Assembly: GCA_033026295.1 (NCBI GenBank)
Contig: CM065172.1
Span: forward strand, 15,991,165 to 16,055,164
Direction: 5' to 3'
Source: Channa striata
Lineage: Eukaryota > Chordata > Actinopteri > Anabantiformes > Channidae
DNA length: 64,000 nt
The translations under genes were made by a program, and so were the position numbers. Shown in pieces: positions 15,045 to 28,437 of this stretch; position 1 is the first letter of the stretch; the number at the start of each line of letters is the position of its first letter. The notes under the pieces are model-generated. The model was not told the origin of the DNA. It saw only the letters and a list, made by a program, of their open reading frames with translations, and ran no database searches.

Positions 15045-17440
15045 CCAGATCTCTGACTGTTCCCACAGTAAGGCAGACATGGGGCTGTTTACTTAGCCAT
15101 TAGCTTGGGGGAAGGGAACCCAGAGCTGGGTGAGCACAGAGAGACACCCTGCTGTTAGTAAAACTGCACTCTGCATACATATATACTTACACATGCTTTA
15201 CATGTTTACATTAAAAACAATTACTTTTTATTTTCAACCTCTAAGACCAAACCCAGTTTTTAACTGTTTGCTGCATTTGTCACTGTGAGTGACCCCTTTC
15301 ACATGTCACGTTATTTCATATGTCATACATTGCTGTATAAAGTCTTTAAGAAAATGTTTTTATGGATAATGCATCCAGTGGTGGAATAGCTGCTTAAGAT
15401 TTCTATTCGATAAAAATTTTCCCATACACATAAATAAACAAATATATTGCACAGTTTGCACTTACAGTAGGTGATTCTCAATGAATGCTGCAGTGGAATA
15501 AACATTTTATGCTATCAGCACCCAGTTACACCACGGCACAGCTGCCCGGTGGACAGGTGGGTTTTACACCTACTACACATACAAATAGTCTGTATAAAGG
15601 GACAAATTGACACTAATACCCAATATGTCAACCTTCTGTCAGTATTATATAGTGGCATGTATTGCATATTAATAAAAATTTGTTTTAGATGCACATGATG
15701 GAGCTGCATTGTGATGGGGAGAGGTATTTTTTGTCTCTTTTGTTTATGTTTAGGAAGCATGAGGTGACGAGTCGTTATATTCCATTAATTCATCCCACCC
15801 TCCACCACACACACAGAAACAATGAAAACGTCAAAGACACAGAAGAGAATACACACATGTGACACACATTTAATGTAGTGAGTCTCACTCACATACACAC
15901 ACACACACACACATAACTAGACTCACTCACTCTGTACTTATCAGACCCTCTTCACCCTGTAATCTTTTCAGATCAAGCAAGCTTGGACACCTGCAGTGAG
16001 AGTTCCGACAGCCGTCCAGGGGGTGTTGGACGTCACTGGCAGTCGTAATGTACCACACATACAAATAACAAATCATAGCGTATATTGTATGTGTGTGAGG
16101 GTGTGTTGGGTCAAATAAGTGTTAGTTTTTGTTTGTTAAACCGTATGTTGAACCGAATATTGCTCGTCCAGACACACGAGTCCCAGGTAAGACAAGTCTT
16201 GGTTTCTGCCGATGTCTGAGGGAGAAGGGGATGAGAAGAAGAGAATGCAGAGGAGGAGCGCACGCTTTATAATCAGAGGCTGGATGGCACTGAAAAGCCT
16301 CAGGCCAACACTGAAAAACGCAGCTGCTTACTGACACTGTAAATCTACTGGATGACTCTGTGCCCTTTTCAGCCCGCGTTCAAACACACACTTGCACAAG
16401 CACACACACACGTTTGAAACCAAGCACGTTCGAGGGTCTGAGCAGTGCCATTGGGCTGTCTCAGGTTGGATAATAACTCTTGGCCTGTCAGAGCAGAGCG
16501 TGAGCTGTCCAAAAAGCTGTCAACATCCCACTTACCCTGAAACCAGTGTGACTATGGCCTGTGCTTACGGGATATTTGCCGGCAGTATTCCCGACACACT
16601 TTAGCTGACACACACGGTTAAAGCTCCAGGAGTCAAGCACAGTCTCTTTACTGTAGTTGAAGGAACAAAGTTTGCACAATTGTTTTCAATAGACAGACGC
16701 AAGATTTTGTTTTCGTGTGATTTCTTCTACACACATTTACCTAAAAATATGAACAAATTACACTATATTACAAATCTAACAAAGCGTAAGTTGAGACATT
16801 TTTACAGAGGCTGCTTATATTCTTATAGTCTAAACACATGTTGAGTTAATCTCTTTCGTGGTAAACTTTTGCAAAGCATGTTTTTAAAAGTCTTTTGTTT
16901 ACATAGATCTTTGCCAGCGTGCACCCTTCTTTTTTACTGCCTACAGCAGATTCTGGCTCATCAGTGGAATATTGTGACACCAATAACTGTGAAATGTGTC
17001 ACATGCACAAACATGTCCTTGGTGTCCGTTGCACAAGATTACCAAAATGGGGCCTCACTCATAGACATAACAGCTTCACTGGACTAGCGAGCTCAAACTC
17101 CACAGGGAAGCTTTAACTTTCAGACTAAACTGCAGAGTAGGTGTTAGCACTCCAGTGAAAAGTGAAAAGGTAAAATATGTAGAGAGGAGTGACACGCTTT
17201 TCTTCCCTCATCCATCTGTTCATCTCTTCACTCCTTCATCACAGAGGATGGAGGTGTGTGTGCTTGGACCACGTAACCGTTTGATACCATCTTTTCACTT
17301 CTCATATAAAGTAACTTAGTTGCTTAGTGTTTGTGTGGATTCTCTTGTGCTCATATGACTTAAGTGATGTAACAACACGATGTCTTTTCCAAGCCTACCC
17401 CCACCCCCCTCTCTGTTTTTTCTTCCTGCAACACCCTCCC
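13156..17440. other. Non-coding, no gene seen
   Basis: Contains (AC)n runs at 15009-15042 and 15895-15914 and CT-rich patches near 13.85 kb. The part at about 14345-14490 is complex and non-repetitive and could be a conserved element, but no decisive word is visible. No exon was identified. Confidence 0.65.
15009..15042. repeat. (AC)n microsatellite
   Basis: Perfect AC run of about 34 bases. Confidence 0.95.
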
Positions 17441-17804
17441 TCTGGCCTTATTCAGGCCCAGATGAAAATATGAACTCAGGGAGAGAAGTTAATCTCCCAC
17501 ACAAACGCAGAGCGGAGGCTGTAACTCAATACAGCCTACTTTGTGGGAGGCCAACTTGTCCTCATCTCGAAGAATTAATACAAGTTGTCCACTTATGAGG
17601 AATGAGATTAAAATGTAGTTGGCTCTTATTAAACCCCAGAATGAATGCAGAGGATCTTTATGCAAGAGGGAGAAGGTGTAAGTGTGTGTGTGTGTGCGGT
17701 GTACATTAGGCACAGTGTGTGTGTGCAGGGCGGGGGCTTGAGATTCCCAAGCAGGCCTTATTGGAGATGATTGCTCTCATAAAACCTCTGCTCTCTAAAT
17801 TGCC
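17441..17804. promoter_or_regulatory. Candidate conserved non-coding element(s)
   Basis: Two complex, non-repetitive blocks (about 17441-17640 and 17734-17804) are separated by TG-rich sequence. They contain ATTAAT/TTAAT homeodomain-type words and two GGCCTTATT words. The texture differs from the decayed flanks. This is inference from word content; conservation was not tested. Confidence 0.3.
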
Positions 17805-18300
17805 CCCCACCCCTCCTCCCCTCCTCCTTCCATCTGCAGTCTAAACACACTTAATCAAGCGCAGGTGTGTCCTGATGTATTTACAGACAGCCTCGCTGAC
17901 AGACAGTCTTCCACAGCAAAACAAGAGAGGAGAGGAGGCACGGGAGGCTTTGGCCATCTTTCCATCTCCTTCACTTTGTGGAAGGAGGCAGCATGTGGCA
18001 GATATGAATAAAAATATGAATGAGAACAAATGTATCACATATTGGTTTTCTTTTTATTTCTGTTCCTAATTTTTCTCCCCCTTCCTCTCCATCATCCCTG
18101 CTCTTTCCCTTTCTGTCCTGTGTCTTAATTCACTGCCGGATCAACCACTGTTGGGGATCTGTGGGTTAATACGGTTACCGGGATAACAATCTCTCCCTGC
18201 ATCGCTCCATGATAGATGGGCACTATGTGTGTATGTGTTGAGTGATTGAGCAAGTGGGTGAGTGAGTGAGAGATAAAGTAAGCGGCGGCTGTGTAAAAAC

Positions 18301-18321
18301 GTGTGTGTGTGTGTGTGTGTG
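18301..18321. repeat. (GT)n microsatellite
   Basis: Perfect GT run of 21 bases. Confidence 0.92.
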
Positions 18322-18573
18322 CGGTCTGCAAGTGAAAGTGTGGAAGCGGAGGGGGCCGTGGTATCCGTCAGAGGAGAACAATGGCTTTTAAATGAATCTG
18401 GGAGCTCGTAAATCACACAAAGAGAGAGCCCAAACGCAGCGCTGATTGCCTGGACGTCAGAGTCAGCGGACGACAGGAAGGAACGAATGAACGAGAGAAT
18501 GAACGAGAGCCCCAGTGAGACACCTTGTTAACGCCTGAACAAAACGCCTCCATTAGGAACCAATGGCCTACTT

Positions 18574-18581
18574 ATGCAAAT
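18574..18581 (+). promoter_or_regulatory. POU octamer ATGCAAAT in complex sequence
   Basis: A perfect octamer ATGCAAAT lies in a short complex block (about 18535-18600) that also has CCAAT at 18560. It is a typical binding word for POU-domain factors. A chance occurrence is possible. Confidence 0.3.
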
Positions 18582-19141
18582 GAGTCCACGTATGCACAGT
18601 TTCTCTGCTTGAAGTTCTGTCCTTGGGAGGCACATGCAGTCACTCAGGACAAATGTAAATAAATCACAGGACAAACACTTTTGCATTACATATTTGTCAG
18701 TCTGAGGTAAAGAGCTTTGCAATTATACCAGTGCTGGCATAACTCTGTTGCCTAACACAACTGATTTCTCTCAATATTTAAAAATGTTCAGCTCTGTACA
18801 CACTTAAGTGGAGGACTAAGGTGTTGCCTAACATCTCTGAATATACTGTATGTTTTTCTTAATCTCATATCATTTCAATTGCCTTGATAAAGATATAATT
18901 TCACTGTCACCGGTAATGTCTGTAGCTGTTGCTGTATGTGTTAATGCTAAGCAGTTGTAAATCATTAGAGCCAGGCTTCATTATGGTTAGCGCAAGTGTT
19001 GCCTCAGAGAGAGAGATGAGTGGTAGGCAGAGCGTAATTACAGGTATGTGGGGAGAAAACATGCAATTAGAGATGTAGAGGAGGCATTTTGCACACTTTT
19101 TTAGCTTGTGTGTTGTGTAGGCTTGTTTACGTCTCCATCCC

Positions 19142-19290
19142 TAGTGGTGGAAAGTAACTAAATACATTAACCCAACTACTTTAGGTAGATGCATATAAAT
19201 TATTTAACTGAGATATTTTCATGTTAGACTACTTTATTCTAACACCACAATATTTGACTCCACTGTAGTTATTTTACACTGTACAAAAAG
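19142..19290 (+). repeat. Degenerate dispersed repeat (AGTGGTGGAAAGTAACTAA type)
   Basis: It begins with TAGTGGTGGAAAGTAACTAA and ends near GACTCCACTGTAGTTATTTT. This is the pattern of a non-autonomous interspersed element very common in teleost genomes. The interior is decayed. Family assignment, probably a DNA transposon derivative, is from memory and uncertain. Confidence 0.55.
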
Positions 19291-21159
19291 GGGAGTCAAG
19301 TTGAGGCAGTAAAGTCAAAAATGAAAAGCCGCTCACGCTGGTGCTTGTTGCATACTCTGTCGGTCAGATAACAACTGACACTCACGTGGGTTCACTCTTT
19401 GGGTTTAGGTCGGGTCATCTCACTTGACCACCCGGAGCAGCCCAGCTGATCAAAGGTTAAAGATGCGAGGCCAAAGGTCACAGCTTCTAGGTCCTTGTGT
19501 CCTCCCTCACCTGTCTGTTCACAGGGGGAAAAAGAGCAGAACTACAGGAGAGAGAAGGAGTGTGAGAAAGTGAAGCCACAAAAAACAGGTGTTTTACAAC
19601 GCTCTCATTTATTTCCTTTTTCTACTTTCCCTGTGTCACGGTTTTTGTTGTTATATGTCATATAAATAAAATAAGACAAGTAAAACAAAACTAACAAGTA
19701 TGAGGCAATTACAACACTGTATTTCTTTTCTTTTTTTTGTTTGCTTTTCCGATACTTCCCTTGCTTTTACTCTCACCCGCTCCCTCCCTTGCTCTAAGCA
19801 TAATAGTGTGTAATGTGCTGGCTGATTAGAACTTTGACGGCGAGGTGCAGACCAGCCACCCAGACACTGAGGTTAGTTAGTCTGGGTTTTGTGGCCAGAC
19901 TGTTTGGCTGGGAATACCCTGTTAGTTAAACCTTGCTTGGCCGCAAGTCACATTCCCACACATGCACTCTGTATGGACACACACTAGTCTCAAATAAACA
20001 GCACAATGTTACAGGAGAAACTAAAACATACATTTCTGGATTCATGTTTGCGAACATAACATGCATATTTTCAAAAATGTTGAGGTCGTGTTAGACAATC
20101 TGTGACCCCAGAAGAGCAGGACACACACGAGCGGCTTAGAAAACAAAAGGACAGTCACTTTATTGATGACATATTCCTGTGAACACAGAAACACATGTAT
20201 GCGACAGCTGTTCTATTCCTTCAAAGACTGCAGAGAAAGAAAAGTACAAGGCTTTAAAACAGACAGGTGTATGCGACCACGGCTAAGCGTAAAAAAGACA
20301 GGTGTAAATCTATTGGTAGCTTTGTCATGGTGCACCGGGGAACAAAGATGCTCAGGTGAACATTTGGAGCAGTCAGTTCCCGCAAAGTCGACATTCTCTG
20401 TATTTTGCTTTGACGCAGGCAGCACACATAAACATACGGAGTGGCAGAGAGACGCACAAACACACAGATAATATTTACAATACTTAGAGTATTTGGTGGC
20501 AGGTTAGAGGAGGCGTGACTGACCTCCTCAGGCATAATTAAGAGCCTAGGAGTGCAGAGCCTTTAGGCCAGCCGGGGGCCCTGCCCAGACACACTCCCTC
20601 AGACTGCACTGTTTATGTTTCATTAGAGCACAATTATATGTCGCATCCCTCTCTCACCACCTCGCTCTCTTACTTTCCCTGATCCGGGCATGTGTGCAAT
20701 TGTATTTTTTTTTCACTCTGCAGTGTCAGAACAGTGTGTGCCCAGCTCCACTGAGTAACAATATTTACCCCCCCTTTCTCCCTTTAAACCTATCACAGCT
20801 CAAACAAGCTGCTGAGAGACCCTGCACTCTATACATACAGAGAACAGAGGAGGGGGAAAGGGAGGAGAAAACAGGAAAATATTGCCGAAGAGTTATAGAT
20901 GAGGAATGTGGAACTATTGGAGGAGGCTATAGAAATGGGGAGAAAGGAGGAGTGCCTTCCAGTAAGAAGTGGATAGCTCAAAGGAAAAAACTACACACGT
21001 GAAGCAGTCCAGAGCCAGTGCCTGAGGAAAGAAGATAGAAGGAACAGGTGGAAAGGAAGAAGATTCCTTCTCACGTCCTTGCGAATGTGTATTTGCCACA
21101 ATCGTGTACATATGATGTGTTATCCAACAACATTTGAATGCAGAAGTGTTAATAGAGGC

Positions 21160-21262
21160 TTTTGCTCAGTGGGTAGAGAGGATGTCCAATAGCCCTGGGG
21201 TTAGCCGTGGGTCATGTGAGGGCCTGACATGACAGCTGCCATCACTGGTGTGTGAATGCATG
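21160..21262 (+). repeat. Degenerate dispersed repeat copy
   Basis: TTTTGCTCAGTGGGTAGAG near the start and GCTGCCATCACTGGTGTGTG near the end match the start and end words of a fish tRNA-like/SINE-type interspersed repeat; the middle is decayed. Confidence 0.45.
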
Positions 21263-24200
21263 AATATAAAGCAATAAATATATTTCTTATTTTCAGACTA
21301 CTTTGATAAGACCAGTTTTTAAAAAATAAAAATAAAAAGGACCATGAATCCAGTTTGTGAAAAAAAACAAATGATGGAAACTTCGAAGCAGGTGATTCTT
21401 TTCCAAATCGACTGTACATAAATTCACATTGGTGTCACTGTGCACTACAATCTTTAATGAAGGGCATTTGTATTGTTGGATGCTTTAGTATGATAAAATA
21501 GATTTTTATAAAAGGACACTCTTGTAATTGCAAGTTCAGAAGTGTTAGAGGAGTTAGATGTGACACCCCAATTTTGATTTTGCCAAAACAGCTCTGACCT
21601 GTCAAGTCATGGATTCCACAAAACTTGTTAAGGTTTCTTCTGGTATCTGGCACCAACACATGAAGCTGGCTTCCATTTTGCATTCTGATGACATCACTTC
21701 CAGGTAAAAAAATGCACACTCGCCCAGCTTTCTTGTTGGTGTAAAAGAAAATTTGATTCATCGGACAAGGCCACCATTTTCCATCCCCCTGTTGCCCAGT
21801 TCTGCTGCACACATGGCTATTCCACGTGCTCTCAGTGGCAGCCAATCACAGCCAACATTAACGTTTTCAGCAATTTGTGCTGCAGTAAAAATAAAGTTAC
21901 TCTGCTATGAAAGAGCAACCGTACACCACCCTGTAAAATAATCATCAGAAAATCTAACCGTAGCCATAAGTAAACTTAGCAAATAGTCAATAATTGTTAT
22001 TGCTACAGGTTTTATTGTACTACAGTTTGTGTGTGGTGTGTTTAAGGTCCATAAAAGTGATTAATTTATAGATAGGTATTGTTTTGCAGTGTTTTGCTTA
22101 ATTCCTGTCCAAACATTGTTTGATAACACAGCACATAATCCAGCCTAGACAAGGAGGGAGGGGAGAAAGGTAGAGAAGGAGAGAAGAGGGTTAGGAAACA
22201 CTAGTGCATTCAAAGCATATTACACTCACAAAGGTGGTGTAAAGGTAGAATCACAGTATCAGTGGTTGACATCTATTATGCACTGGAAGGGGAATTATGG
22301 AATTTTGCTCTAGTGTCAGTAATTGCATGAAGTGAAAAAATAAATAAATAAATGGTTCCAATAGCACTTAACTAAGAGTTCTGAAACATGTGGTCTTGGA
22401 ATGGGGAGGGACCTTACAACAGTCAGCTTGTGTCTGTCAAGGTAAAGAAAGTGCATTCAGTGAACGGAAAGTACAAATAATTGTTAGCTCGACAGTGGAA
22501 GGAAGGTTGAAGGACTAGAACTACTTTACTGAAGCTCCGTGTTCCCCAAGTTACAAAACGATGCACCGCCATCCAAAATGAATCCAACATGAACCTCGCA
22601 TCAGTAGCTGTCATATCAAAAGTGGTGTGAGTTTGGTGAATATAAACTAAGCTTCATGAGGAGAGAGAGTGGAGTGGTAGTAGCTCTTCTGCTGATCTGA
22701 CACCAAGTGTATGCACAGTAATTAGTTAGTGTAGGTGCACAAAAAAACCCAAATGAAAGCGAAGGTCAAGACATTTGCCACAAAGAGGCCTCAGTGCAGA
22801 CCAAGATTTATACTGAGTCAACAACCACAAGTGGCAAAGTCAAATGCAAAAGGCTTTACTGCTTATTATAACACCCTGCAGGTTTGCATAATAGTCTAAT
22901 CTATGATCCAACTAACAGCGGGGAGTGTGTTTTAAGGAGGCGACAGATGAGAGGATTTTGTGGCTTCCATTTCTGCTTTGTCCTTCTCACTCTCTTCATC
23001 TCATTCTCATATGATTTGTTTTGTTGTTTCGTGTATTTTGCTTTTGCCTTTGCTGCTCCTGGTTTCCCCCTTCTCTACCATTTCCTGTGAGAACAGGAAA
23101 GCCCCTTTAGAAAAACAGCCTTGGTCCATCCATCCAGTCCGCTCTCGCTCTCTCTCTCTCTCTCCGTTTTGCTTCAGCAGAATATGTAAACACATTTGGT
23201 GGACTACAGCTGGTGTAGGAGAGCACTGGGAAATAGTGTGTGTCTGTGTGCGTAGGTGTGTACATATTTGTGTGAGAGCATATGGGCGCATGAATGGTAG
23301 AATTAGGAGTGACGAGACGTTGACCAAAAGAATGAAATTATGTTTGCATGTGTTTATGCATGACCGAGTGTATCTGGAGTGGGCGTGTTAAAGGCTTCAG
23401 ATACTGAGGGACTTGGACTCAGATGAGGAGGCTCAAAAAGTCTAGAGCTTGTGGGGGTATTGAATGGCTCATTAACTTGGTGTGTGTATGTGTGTGTGCT
23501 TTTGTACAGCTGTGGATGGCAGAGACTGCTGCACAGGAAAAGGAGTTGGCTGGATACCTACCCAGCCAAAGAATGCGCTAAATCAAAGTTGTACTGTTGA
23601 CCGTTGCTGTGTATTTTTAGCGTAATATGTTAAGTTTCATGTGTATGGGGTGTCGACATGCCTCTGCCGTACAGCCCCACAAATTTTGTGTTTGCAGAAG
23701 GAAATACCTCGACAGGTTTTTGGAAGACTCGGCTGTGCACCCCCTCTACATTTACTTTCCTCCCACTCATTTTCTCCATCTCTTCTCTTTCTTTCATGTA
23801 GGTTTTAGTTTCTTTTTTTTTTTTTTACGCCACATTGCCTTCCTGTGACTTAGAGTACAACCCTCCCCATCACCAGTGTTGTGTAACTGCCATATTCGGA
23901 TCATGATTGAGTGAGAAACGATTGTAAATCTCATTTCTGATACTACAGATGCTCTTATGTCACTAGTTATGTCACTGCCACGCCCTTAAACAAACACATT
24001 TTTCCTATATGTATACCCGCAGTGATCTTTGGAATCATTTCTGGTCATCATTTTACAAAGACAAAATCTCCAAAATTTTTAAAAAATATGTAAATATTTG
24101 TTAAACATGTCCTTACTGGATGCATATGCATTGCTCTGCCCACACCCTTTTCTCACCTTACCTCCTACTTGCATTTCTCTTTTTCACACAATCAGTGATG

Positions 24201-24636
24201 ACAGTTTAACAGTACAGACAAATTCTTGCGTTTTTATGCAACAGATGTGTCAATGTCCCATAATGATAAAAGGTGGCATTCCACAGAATGCACAGTGACA
24301 GGAAGCACTGCTCAAAGGCCACAGGAAGTAACCGAGGATGAGCTGTCCAAGTCACTTACAGTTACTTAGGAAATCAGAATATGAGGCGTAAGCATATGCA
24401 GAAATGAAAGGGAAAGAAAAACAAAGTACAGGTTGAAATTATGTGTGAGATGGAGGCGAGGAGTGTGTGTGGACAAGCAACATAACTGGTGAGGAGAGAC
24501 AGGGAGGCTGAGATTGAGTCTATAACCAGTTTTGTGCTGAAAGGTCAAAGTCAGGCCTCCTATTTGAAATTGAAATGAAGTGTTGGTTTGGCACAGTTCC
24601 CACTTCAGTACTCTATGGTAAATGAGTACACACACC

Positions 24637-24983
24637 CACTGGCCACTTTTTTGAGGTACACCTGTACAATTTAATGTAATCCAATACAGCGGCTCTGCAG
24701 TGAATCCTACTTTACAAGGAATCATTTTACAGTTTTTAAGTTGAAATTGTTTAGCTATAAAGAGATAGTTCTAATGTTTTTGCCAGCCTATTTAAAATGA
24801 ATTAACTAAAACAAAGCATTCCAGCATTACTCCACCACCCACTATTACTCATTAATAAACACAGAGTTGAATTACCACCTTTCTGACACTTAAAAACTGA
24901 GAAATTATATCATTTTAAAAGTAGAATCCATGCCAGAGTTTCTTTATTGGATTGCATAGGTGTACCTAATAAAGCGGCCAGTG
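24637..24983. mobile_element. MITE-like non-autonomous DNA transposon with terminal inverted repeats
   Basis: The left end reads CACTGGCCACTTTTTTGAGG then TACACCTGTACAAT. The right end, reverse-complemented, reads CACTGGCCGCTTTATTAGG then TACACCTATGCAAT. About 347 bases lie between, with no coding capacity. The AGGTACACCT end is one I know from a very common fish element. No clear target-site duplication is visible, so the superfamily is not assigned. Confidence 0.75.
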
Positions 24984-25521
24984 ATTTTTTACTATTGTGT
25001 ATTTTAATTTATTTTACAAGTATGTAAAGTTAAAACAACTAATTTATATTAGGGATTTCAATACTGGCACATTTAATGGACGGGCATCAGCTAAAATGAA
25101 GGTGTTAAAGTTCAGTCCTTTCTTTAGTGTTTGGCTTGTTGATCTCCTTCACAGATCTGCTTAACTGTGTAGGATGTTTCTGATGCATCAATCAGTATGT
25201 CAATGTGGAAAGTCATTTCTCTGCATCGCTCCCTAAAGTCTGTCAAAATGCATCAGAACTGATGCTTTTTTGCAAATGGCATTGCACAACACATTTAGCT
25301 GAGAGCAAGAACTGACCGTTACTTTCCACCGGTCAAGTTTTTTCTGCTGTCACCAATAAACATTAATTCTGTGGAGTAAAGCGTTAGTTTCTACACAGCC
25401 ACAAGATCCACTCCTGGTGCATCTCCAGAAATTGGAGTGGAGTGATACAACCATAGTGGGTCACTTAACCTTTTTAAGTCTGATTGTAGACTTTGGGATC
25501 AAGTAGTTCCTGAAAAGTCCA

Positions 25522-25642
25522 CCCATCCATCTATCCATCCATCTATTCCATATATTAACTGCTTATCCTGGTCAGGGTCCCAGGATGCTGGAGCCTATCC
25601 CAGCTGTCATTGGGTGACAGGTGGAGTACATCATGGACAAAT
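25522..25642 (+). repeat. Teleost dispersed repeat, truncated copy
   Basis: A CCATCCATCTATCC tract, then CTTATCCTGG and TGGAGCCTATCCCAGCTGTC. This is the 5' portion of the element seen more fully at 25729-26008. The copy stops after about 120 bases. Confidence 0.7.
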
Positions 25643-25728
25643 GCAGTTCCCATCATACAGGTTTAGGATTTTCAGATCTCCAATTATTCATTATCTAAAA
25701 TATAATTTTTCCAAGTAAAAGTAATTTT

Positions 25729-26008
25729 CATCCATCTATCGATCCATTATCTGTAACCACTTATCCTGCGTGGGCTTGTGGAGAGGCTGGAGCCTATCTC
25801 AGCTACCATTAGGCAATGGGCAGGGTAGACCCTTGGAAGGACACCAGTCCATGTCAGAGAGAGACATACACAGACAGACAACCATTCCCACTCACATTCA
25901 CACCAATTTAGAGTCACCGGTTAACCCGACACGCACGTCTTTGGACTGTGGGAGGAAGTTGGAGTACCCATAGAAAACCCATGCAAGCACGGGGGAGAAC
26001 ATGCAGCC
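25729..26008 (+). repeat. Teleost dispersed repeat, near full-length copy
   Basis: Ordered words: CATCCATCTATC, CCACTTATCCTG, GGCTGGAGCCTATCTCAGCT, ACATTCACACCAATTTAGAG, TCTTTGGACTGTGGGAGGAA, GGGGGAGAACATGCA. This is one of the commonest interspersed repeats of ray-finned fish, probably a non-LTR or SINE-type derivative (family from memory, uncertain). Confidence 0.75.
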
Positions 26009-26480
26009 ATTTTTATCAACCAAAAACGTTATAAGCAAAGAAATTCTTATTTTAAACTAAACTTAAACTTTAAATTTTTTGGAGTGGTGAATCATACCTT
26101 TTTACAGTATTGTGTGTAATTTTGGCATCATGACTGCGGTTGGAACCTGTTGTAACTGTTTCAGTGCAGTCTGAATATACCTGGAATGTACCAAAAGAAA
26201 AGGTTGATTACTTTTAAATAATCACATACATTTTAAAGCTAAACTACTCTGAGTTTTACATATTGTCAAACATAGTAATAAATGCAAATGTACTGTTTTT
26301 TTTTTGGCCAGCTAATGAGCTGTAGATCAGGGGATGCAAAGTCTGATATATTCAGTATGGTCACACATAATAAAAAGGATAATTTGCATGTGAAATGTCA
26401 TTTAGTTAATAGTCATTTCTGAAATTAATGTAAACATAGTCTGTAAGTTACAAGCTGACTTTAGAACAGAAAGTTTTTTT

Positions 26481-26634
26481 AGAATTTCAGTTGAAAATTA
26501 AGAGCGAGTTTGTAAAGCTGCTGATTGACTCTTAAATTTAAAAGATCACTTCTTATTTTTGCAGCTTTGTCAAAAAATCTGAAAAGTTTGAATCGTCTTC
26601 CTATGTTTGGGCGGGTTTTCTCCAGTTTCCTGAC
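26481..26634 (-). repeat. Dispersed repeat fragment, partner of the 28.4 kb copy
   Basis: Shares ordered words with 28438-28640: AGAATTTCAGTTGA, GTTTGTAAAG, TGCTGATTG, TTATTTTTG, AGCTTTG and TCTCCAGTTTCCT-like sequence. It ends inside the same fish repeat, in reverse orientation. Confidence 0.6.
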
Positions 26635-27880
26635 ACAGCCTTGTCTACAATTTTTGGTTAATGAGCCTTGCCTTTGCCTTGCCTACTCTTTGCCATAACG
26701 TGATACAAAAAATAAGGAGCACAAATTTAATAAATTGCCCTGAAATTTCAGTAGACACCCTGAATTAAGAGTAACCAGTATCTTTATAATAATAAGCTCC
26801 ATGTGGATGAAATAGTTCTCTGCTTCAAAATATTTCAGCATACAAGCTAGTTTTAACACCTGGTAATTGAGGCAATTCTTCTTTCACCAGTTCTCTTTGA
26901 TGATGATGTGTTAGTCTTATAGTCGGAGAAACAGCTTGTAATTGGATCAAACTGAGAATAATTTCCATAAAAAGATAATTTGCACAAGCACATTTTTATG
27001 GATTTTCACACTAGAAATTGCAAATTGCTCACAAATACCAATAGTTAATTATTCCGATTTTTCAGTGGGCCTTCCTGTCATGACACTGTGTTCCAGCCTG
27101 TAAATAATGACACTATTCACAACTCTGGGGCTGAGAGTGAGGGGGGACTGAGGGAAGCTAAGGTGCTGTTTAGCAGTGGCTGGATAGTGCAGGGTGAGAT
27201 GGGGAAGCAGGGGAATGGCTGCCTGCCAGAGCCCAATGCCAGGTGCAGAATTTAGGGTAGAAAGGTGTCCTTCCACAGGTCCCCCGTGGAGGGTACAAAC
27301 CTTTACTGAACATCCACTGTCCCAGTACCCTCTACCGCCACAAGGCCACCTTTCCTCCTCACTCACCTCAGCTGTTTCTCATATCTTGCCCTCAATTTCT
27401 CACTGCGTCCCTCTTAGCAGAAAACCACGCACACATGTTCAGCGCTCACAAGCTCTGACCCCCTTTGCTCTCTTTCTATATGTGTTGGGCAGAGCTACAG
27501 GCTTTTATGACTTATGTGTGTTGTGACAGTGTGAAAGGCACAGGAAGGAAGAGCTGTGCTTCCTCCTCTTACGCTCCTGCTGCTGTGGACCAGAGGAGAT
27601 AACAGCACATACACACACACACATATACACACACATACACACACACACACGCGCACACTCACATGGAGGCACATGCAGCCATGAAGAAAGAATCACAACA
27701 CAGATCCATGCTGCCCGTGCTAACACCTCCCTCCCCCATCATCTCTGTTGCAGATCAGTTTCCACGTGGTTTGGCCTAAATCAACCCCCTGCACACTCCC
27801 CACCTCCACCTCACACATTTTGATTTGCTCTTAACTCAACAAAATACATTCTCCTGTCCTACTCAGTGTGTTTGAATCGG

Positions 27881-28262
27881 CAGGGCTAGATTAACACTGG
27901 TTAGTTTCAAATAGGCAAATAATTACTTGTCAAATTTACACTAAAGGGGCTGATTATACAAAGCAGTCTACCTGGCCGCTCTGCTTTAGCATTCCTTATG
28001 ATTTGCTTATTAATGTGCATTTATTAAAGAAAGACACTTCCTTCAGAAAGAAGTAAAGAACGTCCTGGAAAGTGTATATACTGTGCTTTCCAGGGTGAGA
28101 CTGCTGCTGAGTGTGTGCGTCTGAGTTATTTTCTGTGTTTGAGGGTGTGTGTGTGTGTGTGTGTGTGTGCCCGCTGACGTAAGCCCCTCTATCTGATGAT
28201 GCCCTTCTAATCCCCACAGTGATGTGTCATGAATATGGAGTTTAAGACTCAAATCCCCAGGG
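27881..28262. promoter_or_regulatory. Candidate conserved non-coding element(s)
   Basis: Complex sequence at 27881-28040 has AATAATTACTTG, TTATTAATGTGC and CTGATTATAC words. A second block at about 28185-28262 includes TCTAATCCCC, a bicoid/Otx-type TAATCC word. A (GT)n run (28145-28169) lies between them. Conservation is untested. Confidence 0.3.
28145..28169. repeat. (GT)n microsatellite
   Basis: Perfect GT run of 25 bases. Confidence 0.93.
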
Positions 28263-28437
28263 ATACACAGGCTATAGATAGCTCGCTCCTCACACACACA
28301 CAAAGGCACACACCTTCAGCAGCAGTCCCACTGTGGCACACGCAGCATACACACCACTGCTGACCCTGGTGACGTTGAAGGGCCGGAACAGGGAGAAGCC
28401 AGAAAAAGGTGATTAAGATGAAAGTAACAGAACTGGA

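Larger units (their letters stand above)
18620..24636. other. Non-coding, no gene seen
   Basis: Apart from the two degenerate repeats listed separately, this stretch holds a (TC)n run at about 23141-23164, an ATAA tract near 22338 and a T run near 23813-23826. Open frames are short and without domain signatures. Confidence 0.65.
24984..27880. other. Non-coding, repeat-rich, no gene seen
   Basis: Besides the repeat copies listed separately, this is AT-rich sequence with a compound (CA)n tract at about 27607-27652. No exon or RNA gene was identified. Confidence 0.65.
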
